Below are positions 1 through 8,323 of a stretch of 64,000 bases of DNA, piece after piece. Within the stretch, counting starts at the first letter, position 1. Every line of letters begins with the position of its first letter. The notes below the pieces were generated by a model, which worked only from the letters and a program-made list of their open reading frames with translations, did not search any database and was not told the origin of the DNA. Made by a program: the position numbers and the translations under genes. The stretch is from contig NZ_CP128360.1 of the NCBI RefSeq assembly GCF_030345095.1, positions 4,650,001-4,714,000 on the forward strand, read 5' to 3'. The DNA comes from Solwaraspora sp. WMMA2056. GTDB lineage: Bacteria; Actinomycetota; Actinomycetes; Mycobacteriales; Micromonosporaceae.

Positions 1-2
1 CC

Positions 3-1193
3 GAAGCTCAGGGCGGCTCCGACCTGTCCGGGACCGGCACCGTGGCGGTACCGTCGGACACCGGCGGTTGGCGGTTGACCGGCGAGAAGTGGTTCTGCTC
101 CGCCGTCGACTCGGCGATGGCCGTCGCGTTGGCCCGCCCCGTCGGTGCGCCCGCCGGCAGCCGGTCCCTGGCGCCGTTCCTGGTACCCCGCTACGCCGCC
201 GACTCCCCGCTGGCCGCCGCCGGCGTCGACCCGGCCGCGCCCGCCCCCGGCGTGCGGGTCCACCGGCTCAAGGGCAAGCTCGGTACGTGGGCGCTGCCCA
301 CCGCCGAGGTCGGCCTCACCGACGCGTACGCGCTTGCGCTGGGTGACCCCGGCGCACCGGGGCTGGGCCGGGCGATGACCCTGGTCGTGGTGACCCGGCT
401 GCACAACGCCTCCGCCGCGGCCAGCGGGATGCGCCGCGGCCTGGCGTACGCGCACGCCTACGCCACCGCCCGGCACGTCGCCGGCGGGCCGCTGATCGGT
501 TCCCCGGCGCACCGGGCGGTACTCGGCGGGCTCGCCGTCGACGCCGCCGGCGCGTTCGTCCTGGCCGGGCACGCGTTCGTGTTGCTCGGCCGGGCCGAGT
601 CCGGCGACACCGACGCCGCGGCCGAGCTACGAATCGTCGCCCCGCTGGCGAAGCTGGCCACCGGCCGGCTCGCCGTCGCCTCGGCCAGCGAGTACGTCGA
701 GTGTTTCGGCGGCGCCGGGTACGTCGAGGACACCGGGGTGCCCCGGCTGCTGCGCGACGCCCAGGTGCTGCCGATCTGGGAGGGCACCACCACGGTGCTG
801 GCCCTGGACGCGCTGCGGGCGGTGCGACGCGGCGGCGGCACCCCGTTGCTGGCCCGGATCGACCAGGCCGTCGACCTGGCGGCCGGGTTCGCCGCCGACC
901 TGGCCGGTACGCTCGCCGCCGCAGCCGCGCGGCTGCGTGACGACCTGACCGGGGTCACCGCTGCAGTCGACGGGTCGGCGGCCCTGGCCGGTGCCCGACC
1001 GATGGCACTGCGTGCGGCGCACGCCCTGGCCGCCGCGCTGCTCGTCGAGCAGGCCGCCCCCACCGACATCGGCGGCGAGGGCGAGGGCGTCGCGGCCCGC
1101 GTCGCGGCCCGGCTGTGGGCGCGCCGCTGGTTGGCCGGCGACGACATCGCCGTCGACGCCCACCGGCACCTGGAACTGCTCAGTCGGATCTGA
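3..1193 (+). CDS. AidB-like acyl-CoA dehydrogenase (5' end outside window)
   Basis: Flavin-dependent acyl-CoA dehydrogenase of the AidB/isovaleryl-CoA dehydrogenase branch. The visible 396 residues open in mid-protein with EAQGGSDLS, the family's substrate/FAD loop, so the N-terminal helical domain lies outside the window. The C-terminal half has the signature PIWEG with a Glu near visible residue 260, where the catalytic base sits, after the [11 protein letters not shown] loop. The order of motifs (Gx[27 protein letters not shown]) resembles E. coli AidB more than beta-oxidation enzymes. A role in the alkylation response or in acyl-CoA oxidation is possible; only the family is secure. Confidence 0.9.
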   Translation, partial: EAQGGSDLSGTGTVAVPSDTGGWRLTGEKWFCSAVDSAMAVALARPVGAPAGSRSLAPFLVPRYAADSPLAAAGVDPAAPAPGVRVHRLKGKLGTWALPTAEVGLTDAYALALGDPGAPGLGRAMTLVVVTRLHNASAAASGMRRGLAYAHAYATARHVAGGPLIGSPAHRAVLGGLAVDAAGAFVLAGHAFVLLGRAESGDTDAAAELRIVAPLAKLATGRLAVASASEYVECFGGAGYVEDTGVPRLLRDAQVLPIWEGTTTVLALDALRAVRRGGGTPLLARIDQAVDLAAGFAADLAGTLAAAAARLRDDLTGVTAAVDGSAALAGARPMALRAAHALAAALLVEQAAPTDIGGEGEGVAARVAARLWARRWLAGDDIAVDAHRHLELLSRI

Positions 1194-1277
1194 CCGACGC
1201 TCGTCCCGCGACTACCCGGGCCGCGAATAGTGTGTGTCGGCGCGCGCGGCGGCGTCCGGCGGTGCACGATCACTGTC

Positions 1278-2285
1278 ATGGGTTCGTTGGAGATCAGCCC
1301 GACGGTCTGGATCGTCACGATCGTCGTCATCGTCGCGTTGCTCGCGCTCGACCTGGCGGTCGCGGCGTGGCGCCCGCACGCCGTCGGCTTCGGTGAGGCC
1401 GTCGCCTGGTCGGTGTTCTACGTCGCCGTGGCCATCGTCTTCGGGTTGATCTTCATGGCCTGGGCCGGCAGCGGCTACGGCACCGAGTACTTCGCCGGCT
1501 ACCTGGTGGAGAAGAGCCTGTCGGTCGACAACCTGTTCGTCTTCGTCATCATCATCAGCACCTTCGCCGTACCGGAGGAACACCAGCACAAGGTTCTCAC
1601 GTTCGGCATCATCGCGGCGCTGATCATGCGGGCGATCTTCATCGCCGCCGGCGCGACCCTGCTGAACCTGTTCTCCTTCATGTTCCTCGTCTTCGGCCTG
1701 CTGCTGATCTTCACCGCGGTCCAGTTGTTCCGCCACCGCAACGAGGACCCGCAGGTCGACGACAACGTCCTCGTCCGCGCCACCCGCCGGGTCCTGCCGG
1801 TGGCCCCGGACTACGTCGACGGACGGCTGGTCACCCGCCTCGACGGCCGACGGGTCGTCACCCCGCTGTTCATCGTGCTGATCGCGATCGGCAGCACCGA
1901 CCTGCTGTTCGCTCTCGACTCGATCCCGGCCGTGTTCGGCATCACCCAGGAGCCGTACATCGTCTTCGTCGCCAACGCGTTCGCCCTGATCGGGCTGCGG
2001 GCATTGTTCTTCCTGGTGAAGGGGCTGCTGGACCGGCTGGTCTACCTGTCGACCGGGCTGGCGCTGATCCTCGCGCTGATCGGCGTCAAGCTGATCCTGC
2101 ACTGGGGGCACACCCTCGACGACCGGGTGCCCGAGGTGGAGACGCCGGTGTCGCTGGGCCTGATCCTGGTGATCCTGACCATCACCGTCGTCGCCAGCCT
2201 GATCAAGGTCCGCCGCGACCCGACCGCCCGCGCCCACGCCGGTTCGCTGCGGGCCCACGACGACCAGCGGCCCACCGCCGGCTGA
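1278..2285 (+). CDS. TerC family integral membrane protein (first of two)
   Basis: Polytopic membrane protein of 335 residues with about eight to nine hydrophobic segments. It has the TerC/Alx hallmarks SVDNLFVF in an early helix and TDLLFALDSIPAVFGIT in a later one; these acidic intramembrane residues are proposed to bind metal in the family. The ATG at 1278 is preferred over a GTG at 1230, which would add an Arg-rich stretch before the first membrane segment. Family members are linked to tellurite resistance, or to metal homeostasis and cofactor loading of exported proteins. A second, divergent TerC lies at 6742-7704. A hairpin follows the stop. Confidence 0.92.
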   Translation: MGSLEISPTVWIVTIVVIVALLALDLAVAAWRPHAVGFGEAVAWSVFYVAVAIVFGLIFMAWAGSGYGTEYFAGYLVEKSLSVDNLFVFVIIISTFAVPEEHQHKVLTFGIIAALIMRAIFIAAGATLLNLFSFMFLVFGLLLIFTAVQLFRHRNEDPQVDDNVLVRATRRVLPVAPDYVDGRLVTRLDGRRVVTPLFIVLIAIGSTDLLFALDSIPAVFGITQEPYIVFVANAFALIGLRALFFLVKGLLDRLVYLSTGLALILALIGVKLILHWGHTLDDRVPEVETPVSLGLILVILTITVVASLIKVRRDPTARAHAGSLRAHDDQRPTAG

Positions 2286-2294
2286 CCGCGCGGC

Positions 2295-2327
2295 CGACCC
2301 CGCCGGTCAGGTCCGCCGGTGGGGTCG
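2295..2327. terminator. bidirectional hairpin between terC and recombinase
   Basis: Twelve-base arms (2295-2306 and 2316-2327) pair with one mismatch around a nine-base loop. It lies in the 42-bp gap between two converging genes (stops at 2285 and 2328), so it can end both transcripts. There is no U-tract, as is usual in actinomycetes. Confidence 0.6.
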
Positions 2328-3341
2328 TCAGCCGGTGGTCGCGGCCCGCGCCGACCGGGCGGCCGCGATCCGGTACGCCGGATCCCGGTCCAGGTTGTGC
2401 CGGTCCCGGTCGTAGCGCCGGGTGGTCCGGGGATCGGCGTGCCCCATCGCGTCCTGCACGTCCTCCAACGGCACGCCCTCGGCACGGGCGGTGGTGGCGA
2501 ACGCGTGCCGCAGCGAGTGCGGCGACAACCGGTCCCACGCCGGCAGCCCGGCGGCCCTGGCCAGCCGGCGCACCAGCCGGAACACCGCGTGCCGGTCCAG
2601 CCGGGCCCCGGTGGCGGTGACCAGCAGCGGGCCGGTGAGCGCGTCGACCGTCGTCGCGGCCGCCCCGGCCCGCTCGTCGAGATAGGCGTCGAGAATTCGC
2701 GCGGTGTCCGGGGCGAGCGCCCGTCGCCTGGACCGGCCGCCCTTGCCGACGAACCGCACACTGCGGTGTCCGCGTTCGTGACCCAGGTCGGACACGTCCA
2801 GCGACACCAGTTCACCGACGCGCAGCCCGAGGTCGGCCAGCAGGGCCAGCACCGCGAGGTTGCGCCGGCCGCTGGGGCGCGGGTCGGCGCGGGCCGCCAC
2901 GAACAACGCGTCGACCTGGTCGGGGGTGAGCCCGATCGTCGCCGAATGGTCCCGGTTGACGCGGGGCCGGTCGGCGTCGGTGACCGGGTTGGCCGGCACC
3001 GCCCGCAGCCGCACCAGGAACGCGTACCAACTGGACAGCGCCGACAGTTTGCGGGCCACCGTCGCCGGGGTCAGCAGCCGGCCGCTGCGCGGGTCGATCG
3101 TCGCCTCCAACGTCCGCGCGTAGGCGTTGACGTCGAGAAACGACGCTTGCAGCGGGTCGAGGTCGGCGCCGGCGCACCAGGTCAGCCAGCCGGCGACGTC
3201 GCGGCGGTACGCCTCCCGGGTGTGCGCCGACAACCGGCGGTTGCGCAGCCACGCATCGGTGAAGTCGGCCGGTGCCGTGGCGGCGGGCAGGGCCCGGTCG
3301 GTCGGCCGGGGGACGAGACCGGGGACGGCTGCGCGGCGCAT
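2328..3341 (-). CDS. tyrosine recombinase / integrase
   Basis: Site-specific recombinase of 337 residues. An N-terminal SAM-like core-binding domain (about 25-130) is followed by a catalytic domain. The active-site set is complete: R174 (LGLRVGEL), K200 (VGKGG), H275 and R278 (HSLRH), H301 (MGHAD) and nucleophile Y310 (RRYDR). Size and layout are XerC/D-like, but the tail after Y310 is longer. No excisionase, replication gene, tRNA or att-like direct repeat is seen nearby, so it stands alone rather than marking an obvious integrated element. It probably encodes an active enzyme; its target is unknown. Confidence 0.93.
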   Translation of the reverse strand: MRRAAVPGLVPRPTDRALPAATAPADFTDAWLRNRRLSAHTREAYRRDVAGWLTWCAGADLDPLQASFLDVNAYARTLEATIDPRSGRLLTPATVARKLSALSSWYAFLVRLRAVPANPVTDADRPRVNRDHSATIGLTPDQVDALFVAARADPRPSGRRNLAVLALLADLGLRVGELVSLDVSDLGHERGHRSVRFVGKGGRSRRRALAPDTARILDAYLDERAGAAATTVDALTGPLLVTATGARLDRHAVFRLVRRLARAAGLPAWDRLSPHSLRHAFATTARAEGVPLEDVQDAMGHADPRTTRRYDRDRHNLDRDPAYRIAAARSARAATTG

Positions 3342-3467
3342 CGCAGCAGGATGCCAAAACCGTACGGTGTCGGCGGTGCCGGCACGCCGTAGATGATGAT
3401 CATTTCCCGCGAGCCCGGCGGTCCCTCGGTGTCGGCGGCGGCGCTGGACGCGCCGCGGCGTCGCCGC

Positions 3468-4292
3468 TCAGGACATCCGGATGATCTGGCCGGTGACGTA
3501 GCGGGCCTGGTGCGCGGCGAGCAGCACCACGACCTCGGCGACGTCCTCCGGCCGCGCGATGCGGCTCACCGGGCTGGCGCCGGTGACCTGCTGCTCGACC
3601 TCCGGGGTCACCCAGCCGGTGTCGGTGACCGGCGGCGCCACCACGTTGGCCGTCACCCCGTACGCCGCGAGTTCGGCGGCCGCCGACATCGTGTAGTTCT
3701 CCTGCGCCGCCTTGGCCGCCCCGTAGGAGACCTCCTCGGGGAAACCGTGCGGGCCGCCGGAGGTCAGCCCGACGATCCGCCCCCAGGTGGCCTTGCGGGC
3801 CAGGTGCCGGCGGGCGAACTCGGCGATCAGCAGCGCCGGGGCGCGGGCGTCGACGGCGAACTGCCGGTCGAAGGTGCCGGCGTCGACGTGGGTCAACGGC
3901 CGGCCGAACCGGTCCCGGCTGTCCGGGCGGAAGGTGTCACTGAGCCAGCCACTGGCGTTGTTGACCAGGATGTCGACCGGGCCGAACGAGGCAGCGGCCT
4001 CGTCGAACAACCGGGCCGGGGTGGCCGGGTCGGCCAGGTCCGCCTCGACGGCGACGGCCTTGCCGCCGGCGGCGACGATCCGGTCGACGACGCTGCGGGC
4101 GCTCTGGGCGCGGGCCCGGCCGTACTGGGCGGGAAACGACGGGTCGTCGGCGTAGGTGGCCGGGTCCATCCGCAGGTACGTGGCGAGCACCGCCGCTCCC
4201 TGGGTGGCCAGCGCGACGGCGATCGCCGCGCCGATGCCCTGGTTGGCGCCGGTCACGATGGCCACGTGGCCGGTCAACCGGGGATCGATCAT
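3468..4292 (-). CDS. short-chain dehydrogenase/reductase
   Basis: NAD(P)-dependent oxidoreductase with a Rossmann fold, 274 residues. TGANQGIG (14-21) is the dinucleotide loop and NNAS (111-114) replaces the usual NNAG. Ser178, Tyr190 and Lys194 form the catalytic set. There is an insertion after strand two (about 42-62, MDPATYADDPSF) that is longer than in FabG. The C-terminus (ARYVTGQIIRMS) is the usual dimer-forming SDR tail. The annotation 3-oxoacyl-ACP reductase is often given to such proteins, but nothing here fixes the substrate. It lies upstream of hsp20 on the same strand, but hsp20 ends in its own terminator. Confidence 0.9.
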   Translation of the reverse strand: MIDPRLTGHVAIVTGANQGIGAAIAVALATQGAAVLATYLRMDPATYADDPSFPAQYGRARAQSARSVVDRIVAAGGKAVAVEADLADPATPARLFDEAAASFGPVDILVNNASGWLSDTFRPDSRDRFGRPLTHVDAGTFDRQFAVDARAPALLIAEFARRHLARKATWGRIVGLTSGGPHGFPEEVSYGAAKAAQENYTMSAAAELAAYGVTANVVAPPVTDTGWVTPEVEQQVTGASPVSRIARPEDVAEVVVLLAAHQARYVTGQIIRMS

Positions 4293-4388
4293 GGCCGGGC
4301 CGGCTCCTCGCGGTGGTCGGGATACGGTGCTGCCGGTTCAGGATGCCGCCTCGGTCGCACCGCCGCGACCCGTTTCCCGCCGTGTCCC

Positions 4389-4432
4389 CCCGTCGGCGTC
4401 CCCCTGCCCGGCGGCAGGGAGACGCCGACGGG
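4389..4432 (-). terminator. terminator of hsp20
   Basis: A GC-rich stem of 12 plus 7 base pairs with one internal mismatch and a four-base loop (4409-4412). It starts five bases after the hsp20 stop at 4438 on the minus strand, which fits intrinsic termination of the hsp20 mRNA. Confidence 0.7.
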
Positions 4433-4437
4433 ATGTT

Positions 4438-4863
4438 TCAGTTGACGAGCTGCCGGCGGCCGGTGTCGCCGACGCTGATCGAGACCCGACGCGGCTTGGC
4501 CCGCTCGGCGACCGGGATCCGCAGGGTCAGCACACCGGCCTCGTAGCCGGCCTCCAACTTGTCGGTGTCGAGAGTGTCGCCGAGGAACAGCTGACGGGTG
4601 AAGGTGCCCATCGGGCGTTCGGCGGCGACCAGTTCGACCTTGTCTCCAGTGGGACGCTTGCGCTCGGCGCGGACGGTGAGCACGTTGCGCTCCACGGTGC
4701 ACTCGATGCTGTCCGGGTCGACCCCGGGCAGGTCGAACGCGGCGTAGAACCAGTCGCCGTCGCGGTAGGCGTCCATGTGCATCACGGCCGGACGCGCGCT
4801 GGTGCCGAAGAACTGCTCGGCGATCCGGTCGATCTCACGGAACGGGTCGGTGCGCATCAACAT
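4438..4863 (-). CDS. Hsp20/alpha-crystallin small heat-shock protein
   Basis: ATP-independent holdase chaperone, 141 residues, close to the usual size of actinobacterial Hsp20. The N-terminal MLMRTDPFREIDRIAEQFF is the typical amphipathic start. The alpha-crystallin domain spans about 28-125 and contains DLPGVDPDSIECTVERNVL, followed by a second strand region with the conserved GVLTLRIPV. The start at 4863 is supported by an AGGAGG seven bases upstream. A HAIR-like inverted repeat and a TATAAG -10 candidate lie upstream, suggesting HspR-type repression, with heat or unfolding stress as inducer. The gene appears monocistronic. Confidence 0.95.
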   Translation of the reverse strand: MLMRTDPFREIDRIAEQFFGTSARPAVMHMDAYRDGDWFYAAFDLPGVDPDSIECTVERNVLTVRAERKRPTGDKVELVAAERPMGTFTRQLFLGDTLDTDKLEAGYEAGVLTLRIPVAERAKPRRVSISVGDTGRRQLVN

Positions 4864-4908
4864 CGTCGGACCTCCTCACGGGTGCGAGCTCCCTTGCCTC
4901 TCGTACTT

Positions 4909-4942
4909 CTCAACTCCTGATGTTGAGCCCCTCAGACTCAAC
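4909..4942 (-). promoter_or_regulatory. HAIR-like operator and promoter of hsp20
   Basis: On the minus strand GTTGAGT-N7-GCTCAAC occupies 4942-4922, close to the HspR operator HAIR (CTTGAGT-N7-ACTCAAG). A third half-site (CTCAAC on plus, 4909-4914) makes a second overlapping inverted repeat with the same N7 spacing. A TATAAG -10 candidate (4951-4946) sits just upstream, so the repeat would overlap the transcription start and allow repression. HspR binding is inferred from the motif alone. Confidence 0.6.
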
Positions 4943-5042
4943 TTACTTATAGCTATAGCGCGCAACTCTGCCGTCGTCAACTTGTTCCGCGTACGTGACA
5001 AACCGGTCGACACCACGCCACCCGCGACGGCAGGATCCCCGC

Positions 5043-5861
5043 GTGCCCACCGACCGCGACGACCCGGCCGCCTCGACGGCCTTCGGCGACGACGACGCCA
5101 CCGAGCAGCCGTTGACCGGCGGAAACGTCGCCGCCGCCGTGGTCCGCGTCGGGGACACCGTGCGCCGCCCCGCCGGCGAGTGGACCCCGGCCGTGCACGC
5201 CTACCTCACCCACCTGCACGACGTCGGCTTCGACGGCGCGCCCCGCCCGCTGGGCATCGACGACGCCGGCCGCGAGGTGCTGACCTACGTACCGGGAACG
5301 GTTCCCTGGCCGGACCGGTTCGACCTGCTCAGGCCCGACGCCGCGGTACGCCGGGTCGGTCGACTCCTGCGTGACCTGCACGACGCGGCGGCCAGCTTCA
5401 CCCCGCCGCCGCACGCCCGGTGGCGACGGCTCATCCCACCCGACGGCACCGACCTGGTCGTCCACCACGACCCGGCCCCGTGGAACCTGGTCGTCGGCGA
5501 CCGGTGGGCGTTCATCGACTGGGACACCGCCGCGCCGGGCACCCGGCTGTGGGACCTGGCGTACGCGGCCAAGAGCGTCGTGCCACTCACCGCCGACCCG
5601 GCGTGGCAGCCGGCCGACCCCGGCCGGCGGCTACGCGTCCTCGCCGACGGCTACGGGCTCGACGAGCGGCAACGCCGGGCGCTCGTGCCGCTGCTGACCC
5701 GCCGCGCCCGGTCGATGTACGAGTTCCTCGCCGCCCAGGCCGCCGTCGGCGCCGCACCGTGGACCCGACTGTGGCACGAGGGCCACGGCACCGTCTGGCG
5801 CGACGACGCCGCCTACATCCGGGCCCACCAGCGTCGCTGGGCCGACGCCCTACTCGGTTGA
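5043..5861 (+). CDS. aminoglycoside phosphotransferase-family kinase
   Basis: Protein-kinase-like fold enzyme of 272 residues from GTG 5043. The catalytic loop HHDPAPWNLV gives the HxDxxxxN motif (H142 here HH-D143, N148) and FIDWDTA (D159/D161) is the metal-binding DFD equivalent. The N-terminal lobe is short: residues 20-45 contain NVAAAVVRVGDTVRRP, the nucleotide-lobe strands. The protein belongs to the APH/choline-kinase superfamily. Genuine aminoglycoside resistance cannot be inferred, since most such actinobacterial proteins have unknown substrates. An in-frame ATG at 4995 would add sequence overlapping the hsp20 promoter region and is less likely. Confidence 0.85.
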   Translation: MPTDRDDPAASTAFGDDDATEQPLTGGNVAAAVVRVGDTVRRPAGEWTPAVHAYLTHLHDVGFDGAPRPLGIDDAGREVLTYVPGTVPWPDRFDLLRPDAAVRRVGRLLRDLHDAAASFTPPPHARWRRLIPPDGTDLVVHHDPAPWNLVVGDRWAFIDWDTAAPGTRLWDLAYAAKSVVPLTADPAWQPADPGRRLRVLADGYGLDERQRRALVPLLTRRARSMYEFLAAQAAVGAAPWTRLWHEGHGTVWRDDAAYIRAHQRRWADALLG

Positions 5862-6641
5862 CGCTCCGGCCCGCTGCTCCAACCGCTCCAGCCGGGCGAG
5901 GACCGGCGCCAACTCGCGGCGGACCAGGGCCGCGACGGCCTCCGCCCCGACCGGCGCGGCTCCCGCGCCCGCGCCGCCGGAGGCGGGCGAGGCACCGGCG
6001 GTCTGGGCACGCAGATGCGCGTACCCGACCAGGGCCGCCGCGACCGCCCGGCGGGTCGCCCGCAGGTCGGCACCGGACTCCCGCAGCACCCGTCCGGCGG
6101 CACCGTCCGGTTCGGCGACCAGTCCGAGCAGCAGATGCTCGCAGCCGACGTAGTTGTGCCCGAGCGCGGTCGCCTCGGTGACGGCCAGTTCCAGCGCGCC
6201 CGCCCCGGTGACCGACCACCGCGTCGGCGCGCCGGTCGCGTCCAGCGTCGCCGCTGCGTCCCCGGGTGCGCTGTCCGTCGTCGTCGACCGGGCCGCCAGT
6301 GCGGCCGGCGACACGTCGAGCGTGCGCAGCACCCGTACGCCCAGGTTGTCGCCCTCGTCGAGCAGTGCCGCCAGCAGATGTCCGGTCCCGACCTCGGCGG
6401 CGCCGGCGGCCCGGGCCTGGTCCCGGGCCCGCAGCAGGACGTCGCGCAGCCGGACGGTCAGGTGCGGCAGCCGCGCCGCCAACTGCTCGGCGTCGAGCTC
6501 GGCCAAGGGGATCGCCCGGACTGCGGCGACCCGCCGGACGGCCTGTTCGAGTGCCTGCTGGCAGACCGCCGACACCGGGATCCCGGTGTCGCGGACCGCG
6601 TCGGCGAGATCGTCGGGCAGGTAGACGTTGATTTTGGGCAT
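5850..6641 (-). CDS. ribbon-helix-helix plus Clp N-terminal domain protein
   Basis: Protein of 263 residues. The first 40 (MPKINVYLPDDLADAV...) look like a CopG/MetJ-type ribbon-helix-helix DNA-binding or dimerisation unit. Two Clp-N repeats follow (about 55-110 and 130-190, with GTGHLLAALL and GCEHLLLGLV), as at the N-terminus of ClpC/ClpA. There is no AAA+ ATPase domain. The C-terminal part is Ala/Gly-rich and ends in a helical segment (VRRELAPVLARLERLEQRA). It overlaps the phosphotransferase 3' end by 12 bases. A perfect inverted repeat directly upstream may be its own operator. It could act as a regulator or Clp adaptor; the function is not known. Confidence 0.82.
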   Translation of the reverse strand: MPKINVYLPDDLADAVRDTGIPVSAVCQQALEQAVRRVAAVRAIPLAELDAEQLAARLPHLTVRLRDVLLRARDQARAAGAAEVGTGHLLAALLDEGDNLGVRVLRTLDVSPAALAARSTTTDSAPGDAAATLDATGAPTRWSVTGAGALELAVTEATALGHNYVGCEHLLLGLVAEPDGAAGRVLRESGADLRATRRAVAAALVGYAHLRAQTAGASPASGGAGAGAAPVGAEAVAALVRRELAPVLARLERLEQRAGASTE

Positions 6642-6677
6642 GGCGTGGTCGCCTCTTCTCCGTGTCGGAGCAACCGG

Positions 6678-6734
6678 GACGCCCGCAAGCATAACCCCAA
6701 TGGGGTTACAGGTGGGGTTATGCTTGCGGGCGTC
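6678..6734. repeat. 21-bp perfect inverted repeat upstream of the Clp-N gene
   Basis: Arms 6678-6698 and 6714-6734 are exact reverse complements with a 15-base loop. The loop itself holds a third copy of GGGGTTA (6702-6708), so overlapping palindromes TAACCCC...GGGGTTA are present. The repeat lies between the stop of the upstream terC (6742) and the start of the Clp-N gene (6641), both on the minus strand. It could therefore end the terC transcript and also bind the ribbon-helix-helix protein made next. Confidence 0.75.
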
Positions 6735-6741
6735 GGTCGGG

Positions 6742-7704
6742 TCAGCCGACCCGGCCGGGCCGCTCGTCGACCGGTGCCGGCGACCGGCCGGCACCGCGCG
6801 TGCTGCGCAGGCTCCACACGATCGACACGGTGATGGTGACGACGATGACGCCCAGGGTCACCGGGATCGGCAGCTTGCCGACCGGCGTCTCGGACAGGAT
6901 CAGCTTCACTCCGGCGAAGGCCAGCAGGAGGGCCAGACCGTAGTGCAGGTACACGAAGCGGCGCAACAGCCCGGCGAGGCAGAAATAGAGGCTGCGCAGG
7001 CCGAGGATGGCGAAGGCGTTGGCGGTCCAGACGATGAACGTGTCGGTGGTGATGGCCAGGATCGCCGCCACCGAGTCGATGGCGAAGATGAGGTCGGTGG
7101 CCTCGACGGCGACGAGAACCACGAACAGCAGCGTGGCGACGCGCCGACCATTCACGCGGGCGAAGAACCGGTCACCGTGGTAGGCCGGGTCGGTCGGGAC
7201 GAGCCGGCGGACGAGGCGGACGACGGGGTTGCGGTCCGGCGGGGTCTGCTCGCTGTGGCGGAACGCCATCGTGTAACCGGTGTAGATGAGGAACGCGCCG
7301 AACACGTACGCCGTCCAGAAGAACGTCTCGAGCAGTTCGGCGCCGACGAAGATGAACACCAGACGGAACACCAACGCACCGATGACCCCCCAGAACAGCA
7401 CCTTGTGCTGGTAGGCGGGCGGCACCGCGAAGTACGTGAAGATCAACGCGAAGACGAAGACGTTGTCGACCGACAGTGCCTTCTCGATCAGGTAGCCGGC
7501 GTAGTACGTGCCGGCGACGTCGCCGCCCTGCCACGCCCACAGCAGCACCCCGAACAGCAGACCTGCGGCGATCCAGATCCCCGACCAGGTCAGGGCCTCG
7601 CGGAACTCGATGACATGGTTGTCGCGGTGCAGGTACAGATCGACCGCGAGCATCGCGGCGACCCCGACCATGACAGCGGCCCACACCCACCAGGAGACAG
7701 CCAA
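6742..7704 (-). CDS. TerC family integral membrane protein (second)
   Basis: Polytopic membrane protein of 320 residues from the TTG at 7704, which has AAAGG eight to ten bases upstream. The longer in-frame start at 7776 adds a Gly/Arg/Pro-rich leader and is less likely. Motifs SVDNVFVFALIF and ATDLIFAIDSVAAILAIT match TerC; the middle loop HSEQTPPDRNPVVRLVRR is basic and cytoplasmic. It differs clearly from the copy at 1278-2285, so the pair is not a recent duplication. Role as for the family: metal homeostasis or tellurite resistance. Confidence 0.92.
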   Translation of the reverse strand: MAVSWWVWAAVMVGVAAMLAVDLYLHRDNHVIEFREALTWSGIWIAAGLLFGVLLWAWQGGDVAGTYYAGYLIEKALSVDNVFVFALIFTYFAVPPAYQHKVLFWGVIGALVFRLVFIFVGAELLETFFWTAYVFGAFLIYTGYTMAFRHSEQTPPDRNPVVRLVRRLVPTDPAYHGDRFFARVNGRRVATLLFVVLVAVEATDLIFAIDSVAAILAITTDTFIVWTANAFAILGLRSLYFCLAGLLRRFVYLHYGLALLLAFAGVKLILSETPVGKLPIPVTLGVIVVTITVSIVWSLRSTRGAGRSPAPVDERPGRVG

Positions 7705-8017
7705 CGCAGGACCTTTCGGTCGGCCGGACCCGCTGCCGCGGGCCGGCGCCACTGGTCGACAGTCTCCCCGGGACACCGCCGGTGGGCGGTGACCGCGCCA
7801 CCGGGGCCCGGATCCGCCGGACCCGTACTGACGACAGCGCGTCGAACGCCGGGTACTCCCCCTCGAACTACGGTCAACTATTCACGAAGCACAGTTCGTC
7901 TGTCAAGGGGCGATCGGCTCGCCGACCGGTGGCGGCGGCCCATCCCCGGGACTTACGATGCGGTTTTCACGTCTCGTCGTACGTATGTGGACGCCGCCAC
8001 CGCAGGAGGACCGCACC
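7705..8017. promoter_or_regulatory. divergent promoter region between terC and wHTH regulator
   Basis: 313 bases without a gene, separating two divergent starts. Its centre is AT-richer than its surroundings. It contains a small inverted repeat at 7884-7899 (ACGAA-N6-TTCGT), a possible site for the winged-helix protein encoded next. No further coding potential is seen. Confidence 0.4.
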
Positions 8018-8323
8018 GTGTCAGGCACCGACGCGCCGCCGCCGGCACGCCAACGGAGCTGGACGTTCCTGACCAACCACGCCCACGTCCTACTCGCCAT
8101 CGCCCGCGACCCCACCACCCGGCTGCGTGACGTCGCCGCCACCATCGGCATCACCGAACGCGCCGCGCAGGCCATCGTCGCCGACCTGGTCGCCGCCGGC
8201 TACCTGCGCCGCGAACGGGTCGGCCGGCGCAACCAGTACACGGTCAACCGCGCCGGGCACTTCCGCCACCCCGCCGAAGCCGACCGCAGCATCGGCGACC
8301 TGCTCAACCTGTTCACCGACTGA
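8018..8323 (+). CDS. winged-helix (MarR/ArsR-like) transcriptional regulator
   Basis: Small DNA-binding protein of 101 residues from GTG 8018, which has GGAGG ten bases upstream. Residues 12-80 form a winged helix: TNHAHVLLAIARDP, then the helix-turn-helix LRDVAATIGITERAAQAIVADLVAAGYL, then the wing RRERVGRRNQYTV. The C-terminus is a short tail ending in DLLNLFTD. No ligand-binding domain is present, so it probably acts as a simple dimeric switch. The stop overlaps the convergent MerR gene end by 11 bases. Target and signal are not evident. Confidence 0.85.
   Translation: MSGTDAPPPARQRSWTFLTNHAHVLLAIARDPTTRLRDVAATIGITERAAQAIVADLVAAGYLRRERVGRRNQYTVNRAGHFRHPAEADRSIGDLLNLFTD

Noticed and set aside
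5043-5861. An aminoglycoside resistance gene
   Set aside because: Only the kinase-fold motifs are present; nothing in sequence or context points to an antibiotic substrate.
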